Assembly (NCBI RefSeq): GCF_035222485.1
Contig: NC_085924.1
Coordinates: 744,001-808,000, forward strand
Direction: 5' to 3'
Origin: Podospora pseudoanserina
Lineage: Eukaryota > Ascomycota > Sordariomycetes > Sordariales > Podosporaceae
DNA length: 64,000 nt
The position numbers were made by a program, and so were the translations under genes. The notes beneath the pieces are model-generated. The model saw only the letters and a program-made list of their open reading frames with translations, searched no databases and had not been told where the DNA came from. Shown piece after piece: positions 24,732-36,718 of the stretch (position 1 is the stretch's first letter; each line of letters begins with the position of its first letter).

Positions 24732-26343
24732 AGAAAAGTCATGCTGTGTTTCTTTTGTTGGTGCGGGTGAAAGGGATTTGGGATGGCCGGTGCATTGGAT
24801 GGAATTGGGATACCCTGGGTGACTTGATCATGGACTGTTCTTCTATGTGTTGTTGTTGTTGTTGTTTGAGTCACTGCCTCTATTGTCAATGTTTGTGTTG
24901 GTTTATACATTGCATATCTTACACCGATTTGTCTGTTTTATGTAATATTTTTATTCTCATAGTCCCAATCCTCAGCGAACTGGACAATGTTTTGATATTT
25001 CGGGCATTTGGACAAAGCCGCCGTGTATGGAACCCCAGTTACGACCGAGGGACACATCATGGCAATGTTTTCCAGGCTGGTGATGTGATATTTGTTGCTG
25101 TTGGTGTTTTCTAGGGGGCTTTAGCAAGGTCTTATGTAGCACTGCATGACCTTCCGCAATAGGGTTCAAAGAGGAAGGCAGACGGGGGGGATGGACGGAG
25201 CGATTCGGTGCGGTCTGTCGGTGTGGGGGTGATGCAGCCAACTGTCCGGATTCTTGCTCTCTCCTTGGTGTTGGGGTGTTATTTTAGAAGAGAAGAGGGG
25301 GTGGCGTTTTCTGCTTTGGGGGCTGGTCGGAGTCAGGTAATTGGTATCGGATATGCACTTCAATGATGAAAGACAGGTTTTCCTGGAAGAGGAACCCGAG
25401 TTCGGGTTCGGGAGAATGTGTGGGTAAAACTTTTCTCTTTTACATGAAGAATTTCGTTTCGAAGTGGAAATCGGTGGATGAACGCGACGTGGTGGTTTAC
25501 CTTACCTTGCTGTCGCTGCATAGTGGCGCCATTCCTACTGCAGATAGTTCTCCGGGGGCCACCAATCGGGTTCGGAGCCCTGGGGGATGCTGCAGAGGGA
25601 TGCGACTGTGACTTCTTCAGCGGTTTGTCAGTGCACCACCAGAGAAAGAAATCCGCAGCTCGCCGGGTGTAAAGGATTTCGGGGTTTGGCGGGAACTGGG
25701 CTAACTGAGCTGCGTAGATAGAAGACGAGTAGCGATTGTCAAGCCATTGATGTTTTCCTCTCTCGTTTTTTCATCATTGAAGATTCCCGATTCATAAGCA
25801 TTCCCAATTGAATGGATCGTCAGCCGGGAACGAACAAAGAAGATCATGGGGTAACACGGCACGACACAACACCCTTTCCATTCCCAGCAGCTTGGGCCGC
25901 GCTAACCCCCTTCCAGAACCTGCCCTCGCCCATGCGTCTTTTTCCTCTCTCTCTCTGCAGGACAGCAATGAAATAGTTTGCTGTCAAACCCTGGACACCG
26001 GGTGGGTGGTGTGGTGCTGTTGGTTCAACCGTCCAAGAAAACCCCGACGGACGGAACCCTCCCGGGCCAATTTTCCCCAGCTGTGGTACTTCTTGTTCCC
26101 CGTCCCCCCCGCGTTCTTGACTTTTGTCCCAATTCCTTTTCGCCCCAACTTTTCCCACGAACAGCACATTTGTTGGGTGCTCCACATTGCGCGCCCGCGT
26201 GTTCTTTGTTTCTCAACGTCTAGACCACAGGGCCAAGACAAACGGCTTCACTTGTCACGGACTTTTTGCTTTTGAGCTGAGTGAAAGTGGGGGATTGATT
26301 GATCGACAGGAACCGTTTTGGCTCCCGCGACCGTTTTTCCACG
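24732..26343. other. Intergenic, NRPS-like 3' flank and methyltransferase promoter
   Basis: 1.6 kb with no gene I can support. It contains a short TTG/TGT microsatellite near 24850-24866 and a pyrimidine-rich segment before 26344. The last part is the presumed promoter and 5' leader of the methyltransferase gene. Confidence 0.5.
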
Positions 26344-27744
26344 ATGGCCTCCACCGACGACGCTCCACCTGTCACCACCACCGCAACATCGGCGCCATCA
26401 CTACCAGCTGCTTCCCCATCCCCGGCGCCGGAGGGGAAATTGTCGGGGAAGAGCTCACCCAAATCTGGGGCGGGTTCGCCGAGGAATTTGGATGATGCGC
26501 TTGATCCGCTGAATGGGGAGCACTGGACTCAGCACGTATCTCTCCCCCTTATAAACACCCTACTTGTTTCAAAGCGCGCGCGACTAATGAGGTTTTTTGG
26601 GGGGGAGGAATAGCCCGTTGAAGACGACAGCGACTCGGTCCTTGACAGCATTCTGAGTTCCACCGCGAGTCTGTCCTCGAGTATATTTGAATACCGCAAC
26701 ATCAACGGCCGGACGTTCCACAGCGACAAGACCAACGCCGAGTACTGGGGCCCGAACGACGACAAGCAGCTGCAGAGCCAGGATATCATTCACCACTGCC
26801 TGACGCTTGTGCTGGAGGGGAGGTTGTATCTGGCGCCGATTGACGCGGGGAAGATTAGCAAGGTTTTGGACGTGGGCACTGGAGGGGGCTTGTGGGCCAT
26901 GTTTGTTTTTCTCTTCCCCCTTTTTCTTTCTCCGATGCTGATGATGGCAGTGACTTTGCGGACCTGCACCCCAACCTGGAGGTGACGGGGACGGACATCT
27001 CCCCTGTGCAGCCTTCGTGGGTGCCCCCCAATGTGAGATTCGAGATTGAGGACGCGACGCTGCCGTGGACGTTCAGGGAGAATTCCTTTGACTTTGTGCA
27101 CATGAGGTATTTGTTCGGCTCGATTCCGGATTGGGATGCGATTTTTGAGCAGGCTTATGCGGCGACGAAGCCGGGGGGGTGGATTGAGAGTTTTGAGGCG
27201 GATGCAAATCTGTACTCGGAAGATGGGACGGTGACGGAGGACTCGCCGATGGGGACGTGGACCAAAGTTTTCAAGGAGGCCAAGAAGAAGTTTGGGAGGA
27301 CGTTCTTCCCTATTGAGGAGGACGTGCAGAGGAGAGGCATTGAGAAGGCTGGGTTTGTTAACATAACTGTGAAGGATATCAAGGTGAGTTCTGTTTAGGA
27401 GGTGTAGGGCGGATGTAGGCTGACCTTGATGGCAATAGGTGCCGATGACGGGATTCCCGAAGGACCCGAAGCTGAAGGAGATTGGGCAGTATAGCCATTT
27501 GGCTATTGAGCAGGACTTGGAAGGTTCGTTTGCTACCCACCATGCCTGATGAAACGAAGACCAGAAACTAACAAAGATAACAGGCATGGTGCTCTACATT
27601 TTTGGAGAAGTCATGGGCTGGTCCGTGGTGGAGATCCACGCTTTCCTGGCTCACTTCCGTAAGCAGATGAGAAACAAGAACTGCCATCCCTTGTTTCCGA
27701 TCAGGATTGTGTACGCCCAGAAGCCAGAGAAGAAGAAGGACTGA
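26344..27744 (+). CDS. LaeA-like SAM-dependent methyltransferase
   Basis: Five exons: 26344-26535, 26614-26900, 26951-27383, 27439-27523 and 27584-27744; 385 residues. The first ~60 residues are Pro/Ser/Ala-rich and disordered. The Rossmann-type methyltransferase follows: EYRNINGRTFH and EYWGPND (typical of the LaeA-like group), SAM motif I VLDVGTGGG at about 148-156, GTDIS after the second strand, and the KPGGWIE loop. In fungi this group includes LaeA, a nuclear regulator of secondary metabolism, but also many paralogues of unknown target; most of the diverse copies are not LaeA orthologues. It lies 1.6 kb after the NRPS-like gene on the same strand. The second intron is only 50 bp but restores the expected WAIDFAD sequence. 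Confidence 0.88.
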
Positions 27745-28273
27745 GCAGAGATCAAGAGTTTGCGACGGATGATGGATAAGTGAGAAGAAGTGGTGGTGGT
27801 GGTGGATACTATGACATATATCTGACTTTCATTTCTTGTTCATAGCGTAAATTGGAAATAAGTCTGACATGTAAGACCTCTTTGATACTTCAGGAACTAT
27901 CTTGTCACCCTAAAGGGCTGTGGAACTTTCGTGCAATGCAATGTGTCTCCATGGCAACACAGGTGTGGGATCCACAAAAGGGGCTATTGCTTTCTCCACA
28001 CTTTGGCAACATCCAACCCAGCCTTGATAAATGAGCAATCCAATCTTACAATATACGTCTCCAATATGACGATGATAAGCGTGAGGGGTATGACAGTGGT
28101 AGCTGCAGAAATTGAGGGTTGGGTGGATGGCAGCCAAGAACCATTTTAAGTTCCCTAATGTGATGTGTTCGGAGGACAGGGGGATTCTTTTTCTGGGCTT
28201 CTGTAAACTCCGGTAGAAAGGAGATTTGTAGATTCTAAATTTGTCGCAAAGGGGAAGGTGCTAAAAAAATAAT
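27745..28273. other. Intergenic, no gene seen
   Basis: The 3' flank of the methyltransferase, with a short GTG run near 27790. At its right end an A7 run (T7 on the minus strand, about 28263-28269) fits a Pol III terminator for the adjacent tRNA-Arg. Confidence 0.5.
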
Positions 28274-28358
28274 CGACCAGCATGGGACTCGAACCCACAA
28301 CCTCGGCTTTGCAATCCCTTAGTAGGAGAGCCACACGCTACCATTGCGCCAACTGGCC
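28274..28358 (-). tRNA. tRNA-Arg (anticodon CCT), with intron
   Basis: Cloverleaf folded by hand on the minus strand. The acceptor strands GGCCAGT and GCTGGTC pair with two wobbles. The D arm is GCGC-AATGGTA-GCG, the anticodon stem TGGCT/AGCCG, the anticodon loop CT-CCT-A, and the T arm GTGGG-TTCGAGT-CCCAT. A 13-nt intron sits one base 3' of the anticodon, the standard nuclear position. A T7 run on the transcribed strand just downstream serves as terminator. Confidence 0.9.
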
Positions 28359-30004
28359 GCTTATCAGTGGGAATCCAATGAGGGCGAGTGTCTATAAAAC
28401 TGCTGCTCAGTCAGTCGTGTAATCGCATCTCCATAGATCTCACCGGCCCATGGCCTCGATATATCTTAAGATCATCACAATATAGCTCACCGCTCATCAT
28501 ATAAAATACACCAGAACCGCCACATCGTATCAGCCGCCTTGCACCTAATAGGGCCCGGAGAAGATAGGTTTTGTTTGATAGATGAAACTTTCTAGAACTC
28601 ACAGTCCCATGTTAGAGAAATGCTCGGACAATAGACAGCAAAAGCTAAGACTCTAGATACCAAAAGCTCAGCAGTCCACCACATTGTCACCCACCCCGAC
28701 ATCACTGAAAGGCAAACATAATGCGCCAGTCGATCTTCAAGTCCAAGTTGTCCATGCACGCCGTCGGCAGCACAGGCAAGCAGCGGCGTCATCTTCCAAA
28801 GTGGAGCGATGGGCCGCGGACTGGGTCAAACAGTATTCCGAGTTTCCGGCAACCAGAAGTAAAAGTACAACGAGCAATCCAAGAAGCGCATGACTATGGT
28901 CCGGAAGATTGGTACTTGTGAATCCTGCCGAAAGAAGAAGAGCTGTTGTGACATATCGGAAGAGTTATATTATGGTTAGGACGATACCTGCTTTGTTGCC
29001 ACAAAGGTAAGACCCAATGCGCAAGGCGATTTATTCACGATGTCAATACCTACAGCTAACCCGGATTTAGGACCAATTATTGGTGCTACGCTTTAGTTCT
29101 GGTCGGCCGCACGAATGATTGAGAGATTATGGCTTAGATACGATACAGACAAGCCAGATATTATCCCTAGTATAACCCTAATGAAAGAAAATATCGGTCC
29201 CTGCCACCGTGACCTCCTATGTAGATAAAATCCCTACTACCCCGGCGATGGATACTTAATTTAACGATATTATTATTAGACAGAGATATCCTGGCTCCCT
29301 TGAGCAGGGCAATTTTTAAGCGTTTCAAAGCCCTGTCTTTTACCAAAGAAAAGGGATATTAGTTTGGTATATATCTTGTGTCTTTTTCACTGTTTACATA
29401 TTATGGAGCAAGTCCTTGGACGCATCATCATGGATTTCTCTCGCAGATTCGGTATCAATCTAAGTGCCATCTCTCCAATTTTGACAGATTCCAGGTTGCC
29501 GATGTTCATCTGCAGCCCGGGCCAAGATCAAACCACGAGAGCCCCGTCAGTTATGCTCGATTTTAAGCATGCTGGACCATCCTCTTGTACTTTCAATCTG
29601 CAGGAGGTGCAGGTCCACTATCAGTGGACCATCTTGAAGGGGGGTTGTTCTATGAACAATAGTTGAGATGAATGGCATGGCCAGTTTGTCTAAGGATACG
29701 GGACCTCGTTGATTTTGTAAGTAGGTATGGAACTTGCGTACGCAAGAAATTTAGGGATCCATAATCCTGTTTTGTGTAGAGGGTTACCTACACTTTGACA
29801 ATCTACTGGTTTTCGGGACAAGATACAAGAAGTCACAAGTAATCAAAAGAACGGAACGATATAATGTCAGTAACAGTAGTATTAGTATAATTTGACCAAA
29901 AACAATGATTGACTCACCGATCCATATTTTTATATACTTGTTTCAGTGAAAACACAACCCCACGATCTACAACAATTGTACTTACCTATGTGCGACAGGC
30001 AAGC
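28359..30004. other. Decayed, AT-richer intergenic stretch
   Basis: About 1.6 kb with no intact gene. Base use is visibly richer in A/T and TpA steps than the flanks, particularly 29090-29300, as expected from RIP or long decay. It includes a broken zinc-cluster motif (28890-29059, listed separately). I could not recognise terminal repeats or a transposase. Confidence 0.5.
28890..29059 (+). pseudogene. Relic of a Zn2Cys6 transcription-factor domain
   Basis: From ATG 28890 the frame encodes a short basic start and CESCRKKKSCCD, which matches the first half (CX2CX6C) of a fungal Zn2Cys6 binuclear cluster, and stops at TAG soon after. About 60 bases on, in another frame, CCHKGKTQC resembles the second half (CX6C) of the same domain, up to TAA at 29057-29059. 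One cysteine of the expected second CX2C pair is a Tyr codon (TAC), one G-to-A change away from TGC. The two halves cannot be read in one frame without an intron I cannot find. I therefore call a decayed fragment; chance resemblance is possible. Confidence 0.35.
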
Positions 30005-30511
30005 TCAGTTTTCCTCGCCCAGCAAATCATCCCAAAGATCAGAAAGAAAGCCCGAGGGGTCTGAAGCCTCGGAAGGTCTAATCTCCACCTGATTCTCTCT
30101 CTCCTGATCATCAGTATTAGCAATTGGAAGAAGAGGAGTTTGTGAAATAATCGCATTTCTTCTCAAGTTCCGAGGGTGCCCATGGGTGGCACATTGGTTG
30201 CAGAGAGCCCTCTGCTGGGATATTCTCATGTAAGAAGCGCCAGCAGCGATCGTCCCTGGACATTGCCGGGGATCAGTGATGTTGCCATCGCCAGTGAAAG
30301 TGGGGCAATGCTCCCAGAATTGTCTGATGGGCTCCCACCGATTGCAGCGTTGAATGTCGCCGATCCGGCGGAGGTAGAAGCCAGTCGGCTCCGGGGAGGT
30401 AGGGAGGGTAGGCCGGGAGGTTGTAGAGCGGATGTAGTTGCTATGCGAGCAAATGGCTCCGTCTCGAAGGGGGCAGCGGCAGTAGAAGTTGATGATGGTG
30501 TAGGTGCACAT
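30005..30511 (-). CDS. Small Cys/His-containing protein of unknown function
   Basis: Single exon of 168 residues from ATG 30511. The N-terminus has MCTYTIINFYCRCPLRDG followed by spaced Cys and His residues (FWEHCPTF, DPRQCPGT, LCNQCATHGHPR) that could bind zinc; the C-terminus is acidic (DLWDDLLGEEN). No signal peptide or membrane segment. Short fungal proteins that begin with MC.Y and then carry spaced Cys/His are common in filamentous ascomycetes, but I know of no function for them. Length, ATG and the regular Cys pattern favour a real gene over a chance frame. It lies beside the decayed region without an obvious partner. Confidence 0.55.
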   Translation of the reverse strand: MCTYTIINFYCRCPLRDGAICSHSNYIRSTTSRPTLPTSPEPTGFYLRRIGDIQRCNRWEPIRQFWEHCPTFTGDGNITDPRQCPGTIAAGASYMRISQQRALCNQCATHGHPRNLRRNAIISQTPLLPIANTDDQERENQVEIRPSEASDPSGFLSDLWDDLLGEEN

Positions 30512-31440
30512 TTTGACTGGCCTTTTGGGTTAGTTTTGGATGGGGGTATTTCCCAAGGATAGTACTTAACTTCTTTTGGGGCGTTGATTTGATGTGTATG
30601 TAATGAGTGATCAGTAATAAAGGATAAGAGATGAGAGATGAGAAGCTGGGCTGGATTTTCGAAGCATGTTGTCGCTGTTAAATAAACCTGATTTAGACTA
30701 CAGTCTTCGTGGGATAAATTAATTGTGCAGCGTAGTATATCTTTGTGTTATAAATCATCTTACTGAAGACTAATTTAAAGCAATTATTCCAACTTTGGTC
30801 GGTTGTTGTCGACTCGAACCGTGATATATGCAAATCTCATTAACAAAGACAATGCCTTTGTCACAGCCCACTTGTTCCGTCGGCTTCTCACTTCGGAGAG
30901 CTCCCTTCACCATGAACGAGCGATGGCGGGGTTCCGGAGCACTCCACAACAGACAACCCCTGAAGACACCCCTAACTGAATGTAAACAGAGATCAACTCA
31001 ACCGCCCCGCCCTTAGAGTGTGGACTTTCTGCTCAAAGAAGCACCGCTCCATATACTTGGATCCGTTGCTAGAACCATGATGTCATTGCTCGCACATCAT
31101 TCCAGCACGGCATTTTGTGATGGTTGGTGTCAGACAATGTATCACCACATCCCTCGCGCTATTTCCTTCCAGTTCACCGACCAAGGAGGTCGATATTGTT
31201 GAATCGGAACGCTTCCCTCCGCAGTTAAAGCACAAGCGTAAAGGACCAAGTGCGTTTGAGATCACCCTGGTCGACAACAAGCCTTCTCAGTGATTGAAGC
31301 CAGTCAGTAGTCAGTGTCCTGATTCGAGATTGGCTATGGTGATGGAATGGAAGAGGGAGAATGGGAAATGTACTTACCTCAGTCACTCGCTGGACACATT
31401 AATAGCATAGTTAGCTCACGCCTACTCCAAACGATCATTC
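30512..31440. other. Intergenic, no gene seen
   Basis: About 930 bp between two minus-strand genes. It must hold the promoter of the small Cys/His protein at its left end and the 3' flank of the phosphoesterase at its right. Nothing else recognised. Confidence 0.5.
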
Positions 31441-32869
31441 TTAATTTTCCTCATCAACCGGCAAATGTGTCCTCTCATCCTCCACAACCTCATACTCATC
31501 CCTCCCAAAAGTCTCATTCAACCTCACTCTCCCCACCACCTTCCCACTCTCCAGCCTAACCCACGTATCCATCTCCCGCAATCTTAACCCCTCAATCGAA
31601 ACCCACACCTGCCTCGATCCCCTAATCCAACTCCCATACCCCCCATAACCCGTATGCTGCCCAAAACACAAATAAACCCTCCTGCTCCCCTTTTCATAAT
31701 CCGAACACCACGTATCCCCATGATCATGCCCCACAAACAACCCCAACAACCCCTCCTCCATCACCGCCTCCATAAACCCCCCATCCTGCCCCCCATACTC
31801 GCAACCCTCCCTCCCATCTTCACACCACCCCTCCCCTTGTCGGTTAACCGGCTGATCCCCATTAATTCCAGGCTGCTTCTTCCCGTCTATCCCCCTTTTC
31901 TGAGCATCCCAAAAAGCCCCAATAGGGATATGCACAAACCCCAACCCCGGCAAACTCCTCCCCCCATTCTCTCTCTTCAGCCTCCCGCTCATCTCCCTAA
32001 ACCACCTCACCACTTCCTTGCTAACCCAATTTTCCCTCCCCTTCCTCCTATTCCCACCTCCCTCCTCCTGGGAAACAAAACCACCTCTGCTATCAAAAAA
32101 CCACAACACCATCTCCACCCTCGCATCCAGCCCTTGCACCTCCAAATAATAATTCGTCACCCCCACCCCCTCCTCTCTGCCCCTTACCATCCTCGCCGTT
32201 CTACTGCCTTTGTACCTCTTCTCCCGCTCAAACATCGCCGTGGGCGACAGCCTGCAGTCCGAGTCGTGATTCCCGTACGTACTCCCCCACGTAATATCTC
32301 TACTTGCCAACGTCTCGGCGATTTTGTCGATATACTGGGTGCCGTTGTCGAGATAAACATTCTCCCCCGTGATGATATCACCATTCAGCACCACAAAATC
32401 CGTCTCTGGTTCTCTGTCCAAAACAGAGTTTATCACGCCGAGGGAGGCGAGGTCTTGTTTGGGACCCCAGGGTTCCCAGGCGTCTTTTCAGCGATTTACA
32501 TTGTTAGATTGGTACAAGGTAACCTCACAGAGCGGGTGATTCTAGTGTTGATGCAGCTGAGCTAAGTTGAGGGGGTGACTTACTCTCGCCAAAATGCAAA
32601 TCTGAAAAGATGCTCAGTTGGAAGCTGCCGTCTTTTTTGAACTTAAGCGGCGGCAGGAGGGAACTGAGTTGCGGTCGATGGCGATGATTGATGAAGCCGC
32701 CAAGCTGTTCGCAAAATGGGCTTGTTACACGAAGGAGCTGTGAATAAGGACCGAGTAGACAAAACGTCGACACGATCAACAAAACTCGGCAATACGATGC
32801 CCGTCTGACCCTCGTAAACCTCGTGCTACCACCACCAGCAGCTTCCGTCCTTTCAGCGTCTCGCGGCAT
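31441..32869 (-). CDS. Membrane-anchored calcineurin-like metallophosphoesterase
   Basis: Exon 1 is 32869-32584, a 100-bp intron (32583-32484, CTAAC branch) follows, and exon 2 is 32483-31441; 442 residues. A single hydrophobic segment at about residues 27-45 predicts a signal anchor, placing the enzyme in the secretory pathway. All metal-binding motifs of the two-metal phosphoesterase fold are visible: DLH (Asp90-His92), GD (131), GNHD (166-169), a downstream VHIP histidine and GHDHGD near the C-terminal third. The overall plan is that of the fungal Dcr2/PAP29-like branch, where Dcr2 of yeast is a protein phosphatase affecting cell-cycle progression and the unfolded-protein response. The substrate here is not shown by sequence. 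Confidence 0.9.
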
Positions 32870-33138
32870 AATGCTACAGTTGTGTTGTTGAAAGCAGAGA
32901 GAGTGACGTTGAGGCGGATTACCCCACCATCAAAGCCCCTCCCTGAACACAACACAACTACCAACCTTCGGACCTTCTCTCAAAAATATCACAACTCCAA
33001 CATGTACATCCAAGCCCACTCTCTAGTAAAACTTTCGCCCCATCCCACTCAGCTGGCAGAAAAAAAAGAAGATACCCACAGAGGCATGACAACACAGCTA
33101 CAAGCTGTGTAGAGCAAAAGAGAAGGAACAGGCGCAAT

Positions 33139-33224
33139 TGCGCGATCCGGGATTCGAACCCGGGTCCCTCGCTAGACCAAGATATGATGGGAAGCGAGGA
33201 TTCTAACCACTAAACTAACCGCGC
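33139..33224 (-). tRNA. tRNA-Gly (anticodon CCC), with intron
   Basis: Hand-folded on the minus strand. The acceptor pairs GCGCGGT with ATCGCGC, the anticodon stem pairs CTCGC with GCGAG, the loop is TT-CCC-A, and the T arm is CCGGG-TTCGAAT-CCCGG. A 14-nt intron interrupts the loop one base 3' of the anticodon. The discriminator base is A. A short T4 run lies ~22 bases downstream on the transcribed strand, a weak terminator. Confidence 0.9.
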
Positions 33225-33772
33225 CTTTTTCCTTTGTTTGTTGTTGAAAGGGCTGTCTGTTTCATAGCTTATGAGAGTGGAAGCGGGGTAAAGCCGAGCT
33301 GTGTGTTGGCAAGCACTCCACAATCAAACCCCCCCTCCTCCACTTTGACTTCCATTGCATTCCAGGAGACGAGACACCGGTCTCTGGATCAAACACACCT
33401 TGAGTGTAAGGAGTAGCCAGAAAGAAGTACAGCATATCGATCAATAGGATTATCCCAGCTACCTCGACCCAGCTAACCCATCATTTGATAACCCCCCACA
33501 CAAGCAATGGTCCCACCAAGCCATGTTTTTCCCATCCACCAGGTCCCCCAGATATCAGAACACACCATAGCAGCCCCCTGTAAAACATGCGGTATAGGTA
33601 AATGAGCAACAGTAAAGTGTACAGAAAGTAAAAACACCTATAAAAACGGTACAGGGCGGGGAATGGGTATGCTTCATCGCCCAACGCCGTGAAAATGCAA
33701 ATCATAACATCGAAAACCTGTTAAAAGAAAGACAGCCGTACAGGTCCATGCGTTGGGGAGATCGTTTGAGCT
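33225..33772. other. Intergenic, no gene seen
   Basis: 548 bp between tRNA-Gly and the end of the Stu2-like gene; it includes that gene's 3' untranslated region. Nothing else recognised. Confidence 0.5.
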
Positions 33773-36718
33773 CTACTGAGGTCTGCTCGCTGCCTTTGCC
33801 TATTGCTCTCTGTTAGTGCCTGCCCTGCACACTTCTCGTCGAGGCCTCCGCAGCTGTACATACCTTCATAAGTTCAATCCTGGCCTTCAGCTGGCTCGTC
33901 ACCTCGGCAGCTCTTCTCCAGCTCTCCATGCCAGACGTCGCTGGAGCACCAGAAGCATTGATTGGTGGATCGCCCAACCTGCTTCCTGCACGGCTCCCAG
34001 CCCTGCTCCCCGCCCGGTCACCATATCCGCCATAGGCACCGCTGCCACTAGCACTATCGTTATTGCGAATGTCTCTGTCGTCACCCCCGGAAATGTCTCG
34101 CCTAAACCCTCTAGCTGGGCTGGCGCGGCCGCTGCTAGCGGTGCTGCCCGCGTACCGGGACTCTGGGGGAGCCATCTTTCGGGGGTGCGGCACACCGTCG
34201 CCGTTCTCCTTCTCCTCGCTAAGGGTGCTGGCGAAACTTTGACGGGCTCTACCCGCACTAGGAGGAAGAGCGTTGTCACGGTAGATCCCGCCATCATCGT
34301 GCGTTGGGCTCAGAGCCCGGAATCCAAGACTGGGGGATACAGGGCTGTCTGCGCCCCCACCGTTGTTGAGGGCGGCTTCGGCCTTACTGAGCGCCCTCTT
34401 CAAACGGTCCAGCTCGCGTCGTAGCCGCTCATTTGTCTGTTCGGCAGCCTCGGCATCACTGCGAGCTCTCACCAGCTGTGTCTCCTTGGCCTTGATGGAA
34501 AGTACATCTCTCGTGTGATCCTCGATCAACTGAGCATTTTGGTTCTTGAGCTCCTGAATTTCTGATGTCAGCTTGGACCGGTCGTGACGAGCGTCATCTA
34601 GCTGTTTGAGCAAGCGCTCATTGGCCATGCGCAATTCCTCTAGCTCGGCACGTTCCATGTGTGAGAAGGTAGAGGTCGGAGATGGGGATGCAGCGGGCAC
34701 GGGGGCTGATGGCGCAGCTGGTTTGGCGAGTGAGCGGCCAGCGAGACCACCGCGTCCCAAACCGATGCGCGGCTTTGGTGGAGGAGAAGCGGGAATGGGC
34801 TCCTCCTCTTCGTATTCCGGCTCAAATGCAGGTGATGGCACGCGAGGGGCCGCCGGTCTACGCGGTGAAGCAGCGCCGGCGGCAGGACCACCGAGAGTGC
34901 GCTTCTGTGGTGCCTTGAGACCCCCGAGCCCTGGCTTCCCGAGCTTGCTCCCCGCGGGACCGGGACGCGCAGCAGCTGGCGGCGCAGGTGGAGGTGAAGG
35001 CTCTGGCGGCGGTGCGGCGGCTGCTGGGGGTGCCTTTTTGAGACCTGGAGGGGCCTTCTTTGCGCCCAACGTCTTCTTGGGTGGTGGCCCCCGCGCAGCG
35101 GGAGCTGGCGGCGGCGGCTTCGGCTTATCCTTGGCCTTGACTTCGGCCGTCTCAAAGAACTCCTTGATCTTGGTCTTTCGGATATCATCAAGACCTTCGA
35201 GATGGGGGTTCATGGCTCTTTCGCCAATGATCTTCATGATGGTTCCCAGAATCTCGGCACCGCCAGACCGAAGAACCTCGCTACCCTCGGAGAGCAGCTT
35301 CTTGGCGCATTCAACGATGCTGGCAATTTCCTGCTTGCTCGGCACCTCCCTGGTTGTTCGAAGACACCTGACAAGAAACTTCATGGTTCCCTCCTTGACC
35401 TGGGGGTTCTTGTGAACGAGGAATGTGGTGATATCTTCCAAGCACTCGGTCAAGTTGGTAGAAAGAAACACAGCGTCCAGCGCAGCACCAAGCGCATCAG
35501 CAACCGTAACCTTCTTTTCCTTCAATCTCTCCATGATAGGCTGCATGACGTTGGAACGATACTTGGCGAAGCCCTTGCGCAGACCCTTGGCGAGCATTTC
35601 GATACATTGCGCTGCCTGAGTGACGACCGCAATGTTGGCGTCCTTCATGCATTTGGCCAAGCAGCGGGTGATCTCACCAAAATCACCATCCTTGATCCTT
35701 GGCACATTGACAATAGCATACAAGGCCTCGCAAGCTTCCTTTCTCTCCTTCCATTTGGACGAGGCCAGGTTATCGTAGAAATCCTTGGGCACTTTGCTGA
35801 TGACGTCTTGTGGCTCGGCCAGGTCAAAAGCGTCAACCTCGCCAGCCTCTTCCTCCTCTTCTCCCTCCTCTCCATACTCGTCACCACCTCCTGCCGCAGG
35901 TGCCCGTTCCTTGGCCGCTTGCTGTGATCGCAACAATCGCTCCTGCTTCGCTGGACCTTCAGCCTTGATCTTCTCGAACTGCGCTTCGAGATCTGTCTGC
36001 TGTGTTGGTTTGAGGTCGCCCCAGAACATTGGCTTCATAGCCTCGCGCAGCCACCGGTAGAACTCGACCGCCAACCCCGTCGCCTCTGCTCTCACATTCT
36101 TGTCGGCGTGGCCAAACACCTTGGGTAGAATCTTGAGAACGGGTTTGGGATCCGCTGTTTTGCAGCCATAGTTATGAAAGATCTGGGTCAAAGCATTAAG
36201 CGCCGCAGCAACAACCTTGGGTTGCTTGTTGGAAAGCACCGGCAGAATCTCTTCGATCACCGGGCCGGGAACATCAATCTCGATGAAGAGGAGCAACGCT
36301 TCGACTGCTGACGCCTTCGTCGCCGCTCTCGTGGAGGACAGGCCCTTCTCGCAAATTGGTGTGACAGCATGTTGTCTGGCTCGTACACCGCCTTCGCGGC
36401 CGCCAAATTTCAGAAATGCGCAGAGGGCAGCCAAGCCATCTTGTTGAGCAGCAACGTTGGAGTCTGCGACTGCTGTCTTCCACAAGCTCGGATCTTGGAT
36501 GAATGGTCGGAATGCTGGGTCGTACTCGTCGGGTGTCTTTTCGAATGCCTGGGCAGCCTCCTCGTATGCCTGTTTTCGTACTTTCCAGACCTATTCGCCA
36601 ACTGATGTTTTAGTTTTCCTGTCTGGTAGGTAGTCAGCGAATAAGGAGACGCGCGCACCTTGTGGACCCAGCGATCTGTAAGGGGCAAAGAGCTAAAGTC
36701 TTCTTCTCCGTCAGCCAT
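33773..36718 (-). CDS. STU2: XMAP215/Stu2-family microtubule polymerase
   Basis: Exon 1 is 36718-36659 (20 codons), exon 2 is 36590-33864 and exon 3 is 33799-33773 (8 codons plus stop); 937 residues. Two TOG arrays are visible: the first near residues 15-250 (LPLTDRWVHKVWKVRKQAYE start) and the second near 285-520 (LASSKWKERKEACEAL start, then HEAT-like repeats). A Pro/Ala/Gly-rich basic linker (about 530-690) probably provides microtubule-lattice contact. A coiled coil of about 80 residues (LEELRMANERLLKQLDDARHD onward) for dimerisation follows, then a Ser/Gly-rich tail. The two-TOG dimeric plan matches fungal Stu2/Alp14/AlpA. It adds tubulin at plus ends and works at spindle pole bodies and kinetochores. 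It lies head to head with LIS1. Confidence 0.93.

Noticed and set aside
23684-24910. 408-codon open frame on the minus strand
   Set aside because: It is antisense to the Ser/Pro/Ala-rich tail of the NRPS-like gene. GC-rich coding bias opens the opposite strand, and the translation has no family features.
28721-28921. 66-codon open frame before the zinc-cluster relic
   Set aside because: Basic and ATG-started but in a different frame from the relic, with no recognisable domain; kept out as unsupported.
31654-32565. 303-codon open frame on the plus strand
   Set aside because: Antisense to the metallophosphoesterase, whose motifs and intron are unambiguous.
34606-35415. 269-codon open frame on the plus strand
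   Set aside because: Antisense to the Pro/Ala/Gly-rich linker of the Stu2-like gene. The Gly/Ala-rich translation is a mirror of that composition.
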